Source: Chrysophaeum taylorii
Lineage: Eukaryota > Sar > Pelagophyceae > Pelagomonadales > Pelagomonadaceae
Assembly: GCA_029834535.1 (NCBI GenBank)
Contig: JAQMWT010000553.1
Coordinates: 81,553-145,552 of the forward strand
Direction: 5' to 3'
DNA: 64,000 bases
In this document: one piece after another, positions 9,972-19,880 of the stretch
How positions within the stretch are numbered: the first letter of the stretch is position 1
How the letters are laid out: each line of letters starts with the position of its first letter
The notes under the pieces: generated by a model
Told to the model about the DNA's origin: nothing
What the model saw: the letters and a program-made list of their open reading frames with translations, nothing else
Database searches by the model: none
Position numbers and translations under genes: made by a program

Positions 9972-11183
9972 ATGATGGACGAGGCGAGGCCGCTGAGGCA
10001 GACGAGGCGAGATGGGCTGAAACTGATGGCGGGCCTTGTTGCTCTGTTTCTGAGTGGCGCTGCCGTGCGACACCGTAGCAGGAACGATCCGACGACGACG
10101 ACCCCGACGCTGAGGCGACGATACAGCCGAGATGAAGACGCGGCGTGGTCAGCCTTCAAGAAACAGTTCGCCAGGTCGTACGCATCGGTCGATGAAGAAG
10201 AGGAGCGTCGGTCCTACTTTCACCAAAGAATGCGAGAGCTCGACGCGCTCAACGAGAAAAACGGGGAACCGGTGTTCGGAATCAACCGTTGGGCCGATCG
10301 CAATCCCGGGACGCACGCCTACGCGCGCGGCCGCGAGGGCATGGGCTACGTGCCGGACGAGTACAAAGTCCTGGACCTCGACGCTTGGAAGGCGCAGCGA
10401 CGAACGCTGCTCGGCGCGAACTTCTCGAACGGAGTCGTCGACTGGCGGCGGGTGAATGGCGTGTTGACACCGGTGAAAAACCAGGGACAGTGCGGGAGTT
10501 GCTGGGCATTTTCGACCGCGGAGCAAATCGAATCGCAGCTCGTCCTCGCCGGGGCGGCAACGGTCGACCTCAGCGCGCAGCAGATCAACAGCTGCACGAA
10601 CGTCCGAGGATGTTGCGACGGCTGCGGCGGCGGCGATACGGTCGCGGCCTACGAGTACCTCACCTCTGTCGTCGGCCTGGCCCCCGACGCTTACTGGCCT
10701 TACATCCAAGGCCTCACGCCAGAGTTTGAATGTACCTCCTCGGGATGCACCGCGCCCTGCGCGACCAAGCTCGTCGACCTCGTCAGAGACTACGTTTACA
10801 TCGGACCGTATGCCAAGGTCACGGATTATGCCTACTCCATCGCGCCCTGCTTTGACGACTGTCGCCACCAGAGCCTCTCCACTCTTGCCGCGGCCGTCGA
10901 GAACATGCCCGTCTCCGTGTGCCTCAACGCCGCCAATTGGGACGACTACGTCGGCGGCGTCATGACCGTCGAGACGTGTGGCGGCTACGCGTACGATGAC
11001 CTCGATCACTGCGTCCAGCTCGTTGGCTACAACAACGCCACCGACTCGGCCTACTGGATCGTGCGGAATTCCTGGAGCACCGACTGGGGCGAGGACGGCT
11101 ACATCCGCCTCGCGTTTGACGCGAACACCTGCGGCCTCGCGAACGAACCGACGGTCGCTGTGGTCGAGGTTGGTGGACCTTAG
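9972..11183 (+). CDS. Papain-family (C1A) cysteine protease with I29 propeptide
   Basis: 403 aa preproenzyme. A hydrophobic segment at ~17-31 is a signal peptide or anchor. Residues ~45-110 form an I29 inhibitor prodomain (AWSAFKKQFARSYAS ... FGINRWADR). The mature domain starts near 150 (VDWRRVNGVLTPVKNQGQCG). The catalytic set is complete: oxyanion Gln171, Cys177 in QGQCGSCWAFS, His346 in LDHCVQLVGYN and Asn366 in RNSWSTDWGEDGYIRL. There are many paired cysteines and an insert around residues 260-305. A lysosomal/vacuolar or secreted cathepsin-like role is expected. The first ATG is followed by an in-frame second codon ATG; upstream lies an old LINE fragment. Confidence 0.93.
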   Translation: MMDEARPLRQTRRDGLKLMAGLVALFLSGAAVRHRSRNDPTTTTPTLRRRYSRDEDAAWSAFKKQFARSYASVDEEEERRSYFHQRMRELDALNEKNGEPVFGINRWADRNPGTHAYARGREGMGYVPDEYKVLDLDAWKAQRRTLLGANFSNGVVDWRRVNGVLTPVKNQGQCGSCWAFSTAEQIESQLVLAGAATVDLSAQQINSCTNVRGCCDGCGGGDTVAAYEYLTSVVGLAPDAYWPYIQGLTPEFECTSSGCTAPCATKLVDLVRDYVYIGPYAKVTDYAYSIAPCFDDCRHQSLSTLAAAVENMPVSVCLNAANWDDYVGGVMTVETCGGYAYDDLDHCVQLVGYNNATDSAYWIVRNSWSTDWGEDGYIRLAFDANTCGLANEPTVAVVEVGGP

Positions 11184-11546
11184 ACCATATACTATTCGGT
11201 CTGCTGCTCTTTGCCTCTGCTGCCTTAAAGGCCTCCCGACATCAAAGAGCTTATTTTATTGCGCAAACTTATTAATTAAGACGGGCCGGGCAATGGCCGG
11301 ATCTCGACAACTTACGGTGCCGCTATTCACGGACAGAGGCTTTTCTTCGGATGTCCACATACCGCCCCCGGCCTGGTGCGATTGGTGGTTTCGCTGAAGT
11401 CCTCGTGGCCATATGGACGACGGCGGAGGCTAATGTCGAAGGAAGAACATCCACCCTAAGCCGGGTACGTCGTCTCCTTTTTTCGATACGAGGGCGTCAA
11501 AACTACTGCTCGGAATGTGAGCGACTAGATGCTGGGAGCACCCGAA

Positions 11547-11611
11547 CGAACGAACGAACGAACGAACGAACGAACGAACGAACGAACGAACGAACGAACG
11601 AACGAACGAAC
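11547..11611. repeat. (GAAC)n microsatellite
   Basis: About 16 perfect copies of the tetranucleotide GAAC/CGAA in one run. Confidence 0.9.
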
Positions 11612-11724
11612 ACCGGAGCAGCAAAGTTGAGAAGCAGGATCCGTATGCAATAACGACGAGTTTTGGAGACCATGTAATGGGGTCGTCCTCAATGACGTCA
11701 AGGTGGGCGAACAGCCTTGTTGTT

Positions 11725-11858
11725 GTCTTTAAATGTCGACTGCTAAGAGGGGGGTGTGTGTGGGGAGCCTTGTTGTTGTCTTTAAATGTCGACTTCTAAG
11801 AGGGGGGGGCGCGTGTGGGGAGCATGAAGGATTGTTGTTGTCTTTAAATGTCGACTGT
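11725..11858 (-). repeat. Three clustered LINE 3'-tail fragments
   Basis: Three partial copies of CTTTAAATGTCGACTGCTAA in the same orientation at about 11726, 11779 and 11841. Each is preceded by TTGTTGTTGT. The second reads CTTCTAAG and the third stops after TCGACTG. No LINE coding sequence is attached. Confidence 0.7.
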
Positions 11859-12978
11859 TGTTGTCTTCCTCCTCTTCGTATTTCTGGCGCTCTGCCTTGC
11901 ATTTCTTCGTTTTCGATTTCTAATCACCGAATTGGGGGAAACACTTAAGCTCGCTGGCCATATGCCGGTTCGATGACGCCAGGCTCGAGGTCATCATACT
12001 AACACCTGCACTCGCAGCGCTTCCAGACAGCAAAGACGCGCTGCTTGCGCGGCGCTCTTCTGCGTTTTTTTTTGGCACTCGTCCTCCTCTTTATCTTTCG
12101 CTGCGAGCTCCGACTCCTTCTCGGGGTTTGCCTCGAGCAGATTCGACTGCGTAGTCGGGTCGTATCCATCGGTATTGCGGCGGCAGCAGTTCACGCAGCA
12201 AATAGTCTAGCACATCATAACATTGTTGCATTCAAAAAACACTTCTCGACCGCAACAGCTACGTATCGTCCATGTCCGTCGTCAAATAATAATTCGCGGC
12301 TCGCGTTGTTGTTTTTTTGTCGAAGTAGTCGAAGAAAAATAGTCCTCGAGTTTCAAGGTGTGACGCAAGTCATAGATCACTCGCGAATGATACCTGCATC
12401 GACCTCATCCTTGCGCACACCAGGGTAGATGCCCTTTTCGGCTTTTCTAGGTTCCGAGGCAACCCCCGGGCGCGACATTTGCGTCGGACGATCTCTCGAA
12501 GCCTTTTTATTCTCTGGTCACGGGCGCGTTCTTCTTCCTTTTGAGGCTCATCTTCCGCACCATTCCCGACGAGGCTTTTATTTGGAACCAACGGCTCAGA
12601 GGTGGGAGCTGAGAAGAGTTTTTTAATGTTGACTGCTACGAGGGTTGAGGGGGGGCGAAAGCGAGGACGCAGGTGCGTGGAGGGAGCAGAGGTGGGTTTT
12701 TGAGAGCCGGTCAAGGCTTCGTGTCCGCAATCAACACTTCCAAGCCCGACCATCCTACGTACTGCGATATCATGATGCGGCGGTGGCTCCTTATGGCGCT
12801 TTACGGCAGGGAGCCTGCCACCGCTAAGGTGTCCCTTCCTTCGGTCCTTCCTTCCTTCTATAGCAAATGGCTCGTATACGAGCCTGTCGATTCAATCTGT
12901 CGTGTTACTCGCTGCTGCGTCCGGGAACTCGAACATTCCTCCACAATACCCTATCATGACGAACTTCTTTTGTTGTTG

Positions 12979-13362
12979 GTCTTTAAATGTCGACTGCTAA
13001 GAGGGGGGGTGTGTGTGGGTTTGTTGTTGGTCTTCCTCAATGTCCTAACTACTAATCGACAGATGTTTGTCTGTCTATTTGTCTGTCTGTCTGTCTGTCT
13101 TTAAATGTCGACTGCTAAGAGGGGGGGGTGTGTGTGGGGAGCATGAAGGGTGTGGGTCTGTCTGTCTGTCTTTAAATGTCGACTGCTAAGAGGGGGGGGT
13201 GTGTGTGGGGAGCATGAAGGATGTGGGTGGGTGGTGTCTGTCTGTCTGTCTTTAAATGTCGACTGCTAAGAGGGGGGGGTGTGTGTGGGGAGCATGAAGG
13301 ATGTGGGTGGGTTTGTGGGGTATGAGGGATGTGCCTGACGGGCGGAGATAAGTACGCGGGAC
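12979..13362 (-). repeat. Stacked LINE 3' tails
   Basis: At least four tails (starts near 12980, 13099, 13170 and 13251) in one orientation, separated by TCTG microsatellite. Each holds the TTTAAATGTCGACTGCTAAG core, a G-run, GTGTGTGTGGGGAGCATGAAGG and a variable length of 3' UTR. The last leads directly into the long minus-strand LINE copy. The pattern looks like repeated insertion of severely 5'-truncated copies into earlier tails. Confidence 0.7.
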
Positions 13363-14388
13363 CTAGTCGGGGTCATCGCCGAGGCGTGGGGCAGGCGAAG
13401 AGAGGACGGGCCCCGCCCGTAGGTCGTACGCATGCTGCCGCCTGACGTATGTGCGACGAAGGGCGACGTCCTGCTGGGATCGGGCGGCCTGGGCGGGGTT
13501 CCCCGAGGCGGCGACATGGGTGAGGGCGGTGAGGGCACAGCGAGCCCGGCCTAATGCGTTGGCGATCCCCCACTCACGGTAGATGCGGCGAGTTTGGGCC
13601 GCCTTTGCCTCTGTGAAGTTGGCGCAGCCGCTTGTCACCCAGGTTCGCGCAGCGATGCGCTCTGCGCATGTTTGGGCGAGAGCGTGGCACGCCGCGCTGG
13701 CCTCACCGAAGGCACCAAAGACGAGGCCGGCGACGGTGCCGTAGCTACGTAGCCGCTGTTCGACAGGGCCCAAGAAGCCAGGCGGTGGTGCTGTACCCGG
13801 CTGGGGGATGATGGCGTCGATGCCGCGGGCGTGAGCGAGGTATTCGGAGTGGAATTGCGCTGCGCGCCGATCGACAGGCGACGGGTGGGAGGGATGGAGG
13901 GCGTGGGCGGTGTACAACGAACCCCAAGCGAGGGTTTTGATGTCGTAGAGTTGCTCCTTGTTGTCGAGCGTGGTGAGGATGTCTGGGACGACTTGACGTC
14001 GGGCGAGATTGCCTCGGTACCGGCCGTAGAGGCGCGTGCGAATGGTAGGGGCGACGACGTCAGCAAAGATGCCGAAAACCTCGGACAGGGCTGGGAAGCC
14101 GGCCTCTTTGACGCTGCCGTGGACGCAGTCGAGCTGGCCGTCATGCCAGGTGGTCCGCGCTCCTCCGCGGTTGACAAGGTTGGCCTGCGTGAGAAGCACC
14201 TTGCCGTGAGCGTCGAGAACGACGTCAGTGCCCAGAATGCGAGTGCCCACGAGGCCCAAACAAGCTGGAGAGGGGTAGCCAAAGTACTGGGCACACATCT
14301 CAGCCCAGCAGCGGTTGGGGATTTGAAGGCCAGAGCTGGGCCACGAGCTGATGAACGTGGTCGAGAAGCGATCCCATGAGGAAGCCGT
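13363..14388 (-). pseudogene. Longest LINE ORF2 C-terminal copy, 5'-truncated
   Basis: An uninterrupted frame from the TAG at 13363 up to the junction near 14388, about 340 codons, with an internal Met at 14298. From the N-side it reads RFSTTFIS..., NRCWAEMCAQYFGYPSPAC, LDAHGKVLLTQANLV, then VVPDI(x13)YDIKTL and the same Arg-rich end as the tandem array. The Cys/His and LDxHG spacing followed by PD and DxK is what follows reverse transcriptase in several LINE families with a restriction-like endonuclease; that assignment is inference. Truncation at 14388 joins it to the helicase-type repeat through GTCTGTCTGTCC. Confidence 0.65.
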
Positions 14389-14832
14389 CTGTCTGTCCCT
14401 CGATTTAGGGTAAGGATCAGGTAGGCCCGAGAGTAAGGATCAGGTAGGCGCGAGAGCCAGACAGTGATCGTCCAAGCCGTCTACGGCGCCAGTAAGTTCA
14501 CCTAGTCCCAATCTCTAACCCCAGTAAGTTCACCTAATCCCAGTAAGTTTCATATAAGTTCACCTGGTCAGTAAGTTCACCTAGCTCTAACCAACTCCTT
14601 TGAGCTCGTCGCTCTCGCCTCCGCCAATCTAAGCTGCTTTGATCCGCACGCGCCGCCAATCTTTTTTTTTTACTCTAAAAACCCTTTACTCTAAAACCCC
14701 CAGTAAGTTCACCTGGTCCCAGTAAGTTCACCTGGTCACTCAGTTCACCTAGTCCCAATCTCAAACCCCAGTAAGTTCACCTCGTCCCAGTAAGTTCACC
14801 TATCGTCCCAGTAAGTTCACCTATAGTGCGCG

Positions 14833-15420
14833 TGTAGACGCCGGGAGGGGGCTTATCGGTATTGCGCAGCACGTGTGGGGTAGGGTGGAGTCGTCGACCC
14901 AGATGAGTATATCCTCGGGGATGCCGATCGACAGAGAGCCACGTAGAGCTGGACGTGACAGAAGACGGGCTTGTGGGCAAGAGGATGCGGACCTCGCGGG
15001 GCGTCTGGTCCTGGCTCTTGTTGATCGTTTGGCGTAGGCGGGCCTTAAGGGGTACAGGGTGGAGGAGCCTCGGTGACACGACACGATCGATCATGTATCT
15101 GGTACCGTTGCAGTGGCCGTGCGACGGGTCGAGGTTGCGAAGACTTTAAGCTCGCGATCAAAGTCAGCATGCCGTTGGTTGTCAGGGAGTTGAAAACTCT
15201 ACTGTAAAGAGCGAGGCGTCGTCTTCCGACCCAGCCTAGTCAGCCGAAAAGAACTCCGACGCCTCGTCTCCGGGAAAAAAGGGCCGCGGTCATGCGCGCG
15301 TTGTCAGCATCGACAACATCGTTTCGACGGGGCGTGAGAATGGCGCGCTGAAAGAGCCGCCGCGGGTCGTGGAAACAGTCTGCGAGGTCGCCGTAGACGG
15401 CTTGGAGGATCAATGCCTTG
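14833..15420 (-). pseudogene. Helitron/Pif1-like helicase C-terminus, unit A
   Basis: Read on the minus strand in one main frame. It gives YGDLADYFHDPRRLFQRAIL, then NDVVDADNARM and LFPGDEASEFFSAD, a stop, and after further stops LRNLDPSHGHCNGTRYMIDR and RQTINKSQDQTPREV. A shifted frame ends EDILIWVDDS. These are the ordered C-terminal motifs of Helitron/Pif1 helicases (RAILxPxNxDVDxIN, LPGE...SAD, LRNLDPxxGxCNGTR, TINKSQGQT, VALSR, ILVDD). Several stops and shifts make it non-functional. Confidence 0.75.
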
Positions 15421-15858
15421 GCTCGCGGGCCTACCTGATCCTTACTCTCGCGCCTTTCTGATCCTTACCCTAAATCGAGGGACAAACAGACAGACAGACA
15501 AACATCTGTCGATTAGTAGTTAGGACTTACAAGTGCAGGCCAGTAAGTTCACCTAGCCCCAATCTCTAACCCCAGCATTTTCACCCCATTAAGTTCACCT
15601 AGTCCCAATCTCTAACCCCAGTAAATTCGGCGTAAGCCCACTCGTGCTCACACCCACTCACCCCACTCTCCTTCGAGCTCGTCGCTCTCACCTCGGCCAA
15701 TCTAAGCTGCTTCGATCCGCACACGCCGCTAGCCTTTGCGTTCACTCTAAAAACCCCAGTAAGTTCACCTGGTCTCAGTAAGTTCACCTGGTCACTATAT
15801 TCACCTAGTCCCAATCTCAAACCCCAGTAAGTTCACCTGGTCCCAGTAAGTTCACCTA

Positions 15859-16450
15859 CAGTGCGCGTGTAGACGCCGGGAGGGGGCTTATCGGTATTGC
15901 GCAGCACGTGTGGGGTAGGGTGGAGTCGTCGACCCAGATGAGTATATCCTCGGGGATGCCGATCGACAGAGAGCCACGTAGAGCTGGACGTGACAGAAGA
16001 CGGGCTTGTGGGCAAGAGGATGCGGACCTCGCGGGGCGTCTGGTCCTGGCTCTTGTTGATCGTTTGGCGTAGGCGGGCCTTAAGGGGTACAGGGTGGAGG
16101 AGCCTCGGTGACACGACACGATCGATCATGTATCTGGTACCGTTGCAGTGGCCGTGCGACGGGTCGAGATTGCGAAGACATTAAGCTCGCGATCAAAGTC
16201 AGCATGCCGTTGGTTGTCAGGGAGTTGAAAACTCTACTGTAAAGAGCGAGGCGTCGTCTTCCGACCCAGCCTAGTCAGCCGAACTCCGAACTCCGACGCC
16301 TCGTCTCCGGGAAAAAAGGGCCGCGGTCATGCGCGCGTTGTCAGCATCGACAACATCGTTTCGACGGGGCGTGAGAATGGCGCGCTGAAAGAGCCGCCGC
16401 GGGTCGTGGAAATAGTCTGCGAGGTCGCCGTAGACGGCTTGGAGGATCAC
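15859..16450 (-). pseudogene. Helitron/Pif1-like helicase C-terminus, unit B
   Basis: Near-identical to unit A through the motif region (same KSQDQ change and same stops). There is a small rearrangement near 16280, where GAACTCCGAACTCC replaces the AAAAGAACTCC of unit A. Confidence 0.75.
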
Positions 16451-16922
16451 TGTCTGGCTCTCGCGCCTGCCTGATCCTTACTCTCGCGCCTACCTGATCC
16501 TTACCCTAAATCGAGGGACAAACAGACAGACAGACAAACAAACAGACAGACAGACAGACAAACATCTGTCGATTAGTAGTTAGGACAAGTGCAGGCCAGT
16601 AAGTTCGCCAGTAAGTTCACCTGGTCCCAATCTCTAACCCCAGTAAGTTCACCTGGTCCCAGTAAGTTCACCTAGTCCCAATCTCTAACCCCAGTAAGTT
16701 CGGCGTAAGCCCACTCGTGCTCACATCCACTCACCCCACTCTCCTTCGAGCTCGTCGCTCTCGCCTCCGCCAATCTAAGGCGCTTTGATCCGCACACGCC
16801 GCTAACCTTTGAGTTTACTCTTAAACCCCCAGTAAGTTCACCTGATCCCAGTAAGTTCACCTGGTCACTAAGTTCACCTAGTCCCAATCTCAAACCCCAG
16901 TAAGTTGGTCCCAGTAAGTTCA

Positions 16923-17520
16923 CCTACAGTGCGCGTGTAGACGCCGGGAGGGGCTTATCGGTATTGCGCAGCACGTGTGGGGTAGGGTGGAGTCGTCGAC
17001 CCAGATGAGTATATCTCCTCGGGGTTGCCGATCGACAGAGAGCCACGTAGAGCTGGACGTGGCAGAAGACGGGCTTGGGAAAGAGGACGCCGACCTCGCG
17101 GGGCGTCTGGCCCTGGCTCTTGGTGATCGTTTGGCGTCGGCGGGCCTTACGGGATACAGGTTGGAGGAGCCTCGGTGACAACGACACGATCGATCATGTA
17201 TCTGGTACCGTTGCAGTGGCCGTGCGACGGGTCGAGGTTGCGAAGACATTAAGCTCGCGATCAAAGTCAGCATGCCGTTGGTTGTCAGGGAGTTGAAAAC
17301 TCTACTGTAAAGAGCGAGGCGTCGTCTTCCGACCCAGCCTAGTCAGCCGAAAAGAACTCCGACGCCTCGTCTCCGGGAAAAAAGGGCCGCGGTCATGCGC
17401 GCGTTGTCAGCATCGACAACATCGTTTCGACGGGGCGTGAGAATGGCGCGCTGAAAGAGCCGCCGCGGGTCGTGGAAATAGTCTGCGAGGTCGCCGTAGA
17501 CGGCTTGGAGGATCACTTTC
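16923..17520 (-). pseudogene. Helitron/Pif1-like helicase C-terminus, unit C
   Basis: This copy keeps more ancestral residues: TITKSQGQTPREVGVLFPKP followed by VFCHVQLYVALCR, the helicase motif VI region (HGQLYVALSR in the family). It also carries stops, so it is dead. It resembles the distant copy at 56850-57385 more than units A and B. Confidence 0.75.
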
Positions 17521-17587
17521 TGGCTCTCGCGCCTACCTGATGCTTACTCTCGCGCCTACATGATCCTTACCCTAAATCGAGGGACAA

Positions 17588-17618
<31 letters not shown>

Positions 17619-18127
17619 AACATCTGTCGATTAGTAGTTAAGAAGACTGGGATTAGGTGAACTTACTGGGGTTAGAGATTGGGAGTAGGTGAACTTACTG
17701 GCCTGCACTTGTATTACTAACTAACTAGACTAACTTCAGACCTCTCCCAAGCATGGGAGCCAGGCCGGACCGACTGGAGCCGGTACGGGATCTCAGAGCG
17801 AAATGACGCAGTAGGGGTAGAGACGAGGGGCGAGGAGTGTTGATGGCGGACCGCCACTGCACACGGTCTTGTGCGAGGTCGTGCAAAAACGCCGCATGGC
17901 GCGAACGTGTTGGTCCACGAACAATCGACCTGTCCGTCGCGTTCTGCTCAACCGCGCGGACCCCATCCCAGCGCGGACTTTCCGGTTGCTAACCGGCCAG
18001 CCCGTGAGGCGAGCAGGCACCGTCTCACTCCGGGACGGCCGGGGCCGCCGCAGGGAGCAAGCGTGTCAGGCGCCGTCCTCCATCGCAACCATATGGTTAG
18101 CGATCGCAGTATGTATTACGTCATATT

Positions 18128-18192
18128 CAAAAGGTAAGGGTAGGAATGCCGGTCCTGGCGTGTGCGAGTGCCCGGGGCTATATATACCCCTG
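18128..18192. repeat. 65-bp direct repeat, copy 1, with TATATA core
   Basis: Runs from CAAAAGGTAAGGGTAGGAAT to GGGGCTATATATACCCCTG and is identical to 18348-18412. The end CAGGGG/TATATA/CCCCTG region is GC-flanked and TATA-like. Confidence 0.75.
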
Positions 18193-18347
18193 CCCAGATG
18201 AGGGGGGTCTAGTGTTTGTGCTAGACGATGGGGCTCCAGCAGTTGGCGATGGCAACTGGTTCGAAGGCACTCACACACTCCTTGCGGCGCAGCGGTGGGG
18301 CGGATTCGAACGCGCGATCCACCTCGAGCGCTTTAAGGGCCCATAAC

Positions 18348-18412
18348 CAAAAGGTAAGGGTAGGAATGCCGGTCCTGGCGTGTGCGAGTGCCCGGGGCTA
18401 TATATACCCCTG
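18348..18412. repeat. 65-bp direct repeat, copy 2, with TATATA core
   Basis: Second copy, 220 bp downstream of the first and 268 bp before the ATG at 18681. The sequence between the copies has tRNA-T-loop-like words but no foldable tRNA. Confidence 0.75.
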
Positions 18413-18680
18413 TGATATTATCTTTCTCTTCCGAAGAAGGAGGGGTTCGAACAATCGTTGAGTTCAACTGTTTTTTGTATGTTTATGAAGCGTAAAGAGT
18501 GCCGCTGGAAGGTCAGGATTCCTACTAATGCGCTATGTTGCAGTTTGAGTACGAAAACATGCTATACCACGAATGTCGCATCCCTTGCATTCCTCCAACG
18601 GTATAAGATTCGAGAAGCACCGTTGGCATTCCGAGATCTAAATCTGTTCTCCAGAGCACCTCGTCGCAAGCTGTCGCACA

Positions 18681-19880
18681 ATGACCAAGATTGCCATCGT
18701 CCTTTTGGTTGTGTCTGCCGAAGCCAAGCTCCGCGGCGTCGTCAGCAAGGCCGACGCCAAGGAGGAGCTCGAAGCGTCGCTGGCCCGTGGGCGAGCGTTA
18801 CTGGAGAGCGATGCAGACGCTGATTGCATTCCGCGTAACGTTGAGGTGACGGAGTGCACCGGAGCGGCAATCATCAAGAAGGTCGAAGAGCTCTCACCTG
18901 GCTGCGACCTGCTCGTGGACCGCGAGGAGGAGCTCGACCAAGTGTGCCAAGACGCCAAGGCTGCCGTCGACTCGACGCAGACGCGCAACTTTGTTGTGGA
19001 AAAGGAGCTTATTTCCAACTGGGACGCGCACGACCTCAAGACATACTTTGACGGCGGCGGCGATTGGAACGAGGAAACGGACAGCGACGACAGCAAACTC
19101 AAGGACCAGGCGGCAAGAGTCAATCAAGTCTACGAGACGGTAGCCCAGGGTACGCGCATTGCGGTTCCGCTGATCTACAATTTCCAGCAAGACGACAGTG
19201 CGGAAGACGAAGACACGGCCCCACTGAACTGCGAGCTCAATGCCATGATGTGTTGCTGGTCGCGCGACCGACAGGCCAACGACGGCAACGGCAACTGTGC
19301 AGAGCCATACGACGAGAACTGCGTCGACGCCGACCCGGCCGATAACACCGACATCTGCTATGCTGACGCCTCGCGCGCGCCGGAGTCGGTTCACGTCGAA
19401 AACGGCTTCTCCTGGTACGGCGAAAACTTCGAAGAAGGCGATACGCACTGCCACGGGCTGGCTTGGGCTGACGACGCCTCGTCCGACTCGTATCGCTTCG
19501 CTGGCAACGTCCTCTTCTTCGTCAGCATGTACGACCACATGTACCAACGCGGCTATGTCGAGAATATCCCGGGCGCACCCATGTGCAGCTGCCTCGAAAA
19601 GATGCCCACGGTGTCGCGCTCGGACTGCACGCAAGCCGATGTTCAGGAAACTTGGAAGCTAACTTTCAAATGCGCGAGCGTCACGGGCATCCGCCGCGAG
19701 TCTCTCACGATCGCGTTCAACGCGTGCGACGGCGCTACTGCAAACGACCTCTATAGCGAGCTCGAGCAGATCTACGGCGAAGGCAACCTTAGCGCGTACG
19801 AGAAATACCTCGTCGGGCCTTCGAACAACGATGACGGCTCGAGCTGCCCCACCGACATCGCTGAAGTCATCGCCAACTAG
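18681..19880 (+). CDS. Secreted cysteine-rich acidic protein of unknown function
   Basis: 399 aa. A short signal peptide (MTKIAIVLLVVSAEA) is followed by an acidic, helical N-terminal part to ~170. A Cys-rich domain follows with MMCCWSRDRQANDGNGNCAE, then YDENCVDADPADNTDICYAD and GDTHCHGLAWADD. To my knowledge this CCWxxDRQANDxxGNC/DADPADNTxxC/GDxHCHGxAW pattern recurs in uncharacterised proteins of diatoms and other stramenopiles; no biochemical role is known to me. The His and Cys of HCHG suggest metal binding, which is only inference. It is preceded by the 65-bp repeats and by a region without other genes. Confidence 0.75.
   Translation: MTKIAIVLLVVSAEAKLRGVVSKADAKEELEASLARGRALLESDADADCIPRNVEVTECTGAAIIKKVEELSPGCDLLVDREEELDQVCQDAKAAVDSTQTRNFVVEKELISNWDAHDLKTYFDGGGDWNEETDSDDSKLKDQAARVNQVYETVAQGTRIAVPLIYNFQQDDSAEDEDTAPLNCELNAMMCCWSRDRQANDGNGNCAEPYDENCVDADPADNTDICYADASRAPESVHVENGFSWYGENFEEGDTHCHGLAWADDASSDSYRFAGNVLFFVSMYDHMYQRGYVENIPGAPMCSCLEKMPTVSRSDCTQADVQETWKLTFKCASVTGIRRESLTIAFNACDGATANDLYSELEQIYGEGNLSAYEKYLVGPSNNDDGSSCPTDIAEVIAN

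Larger units (their letters stand above)
11184..12978. other. Gene-poor interval with simple repeats and LINE tails
   Basis: No ORF here looks convincingly coding. It holds a (GAAC)n run at about 11547-11611, LINE tails in minus orientation at 11725-11858, and a diverged tail at 12621-12656. Minus-strand ORFs at 11994-12194 (Lys/Glu-rich) and 12370-12753 (Arg/Glu-rich centre; its frame runs through the tail remnant) might be decayed gene pieces but match nothing I know. Confidence 0.5.
14389..17640 (-). mobile_element. Three tandem ~1.05-kb units derived from a Helitron-like element
   Basis: Unit spacing is 1035 bp, then about 1068 bp (compare the repeated cores at 14821-15094, 15856-16129 and 16924-17187). 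Each unit has a broken helicase C-terminus on the minus strand and a minisatellite of CCAGTAAGTTCACC-type words. It closes with AACATCTGTCGATTAGTAGTTA next to CAGA microsatellite. A fourth copy is at 56608-57450 and a bare end is at 50630-50669. I could not find Helitron 5'-TC or 3'-CTRR termini. Confidence 0.65.
17641..18680. other. Intergenic with a 65-bp direct repeat; no gene recognised
   Basis: Begins with inverted-orientation GGTGAACTTACTGG words (17650-17705), the terminus of the helicase-type repeat. The rest holds small Arg/Pro-rich ORFs without coding character and the pair of 65-bp direct repeats listed separately. The last 200 bp should contain the promoter of the gene at 18681. 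Confidence 0.4.

Noticed and set aside
9554-10073. 171-codon minus-strand ORF over the protease start
   Set aside because: It overlaps the protease gene and a decayed LINE copy; the frame mixes LINE-derived words with antisense of the protease 5' end.
18240-18350. tRNA-like T-loop words (GGTTCGAAGG, GGATTCGAACG)
   Set aside because: On neither strand do the five bases flanking the loop pair into a T-stem, and no acceptor or anticodon arm forms.
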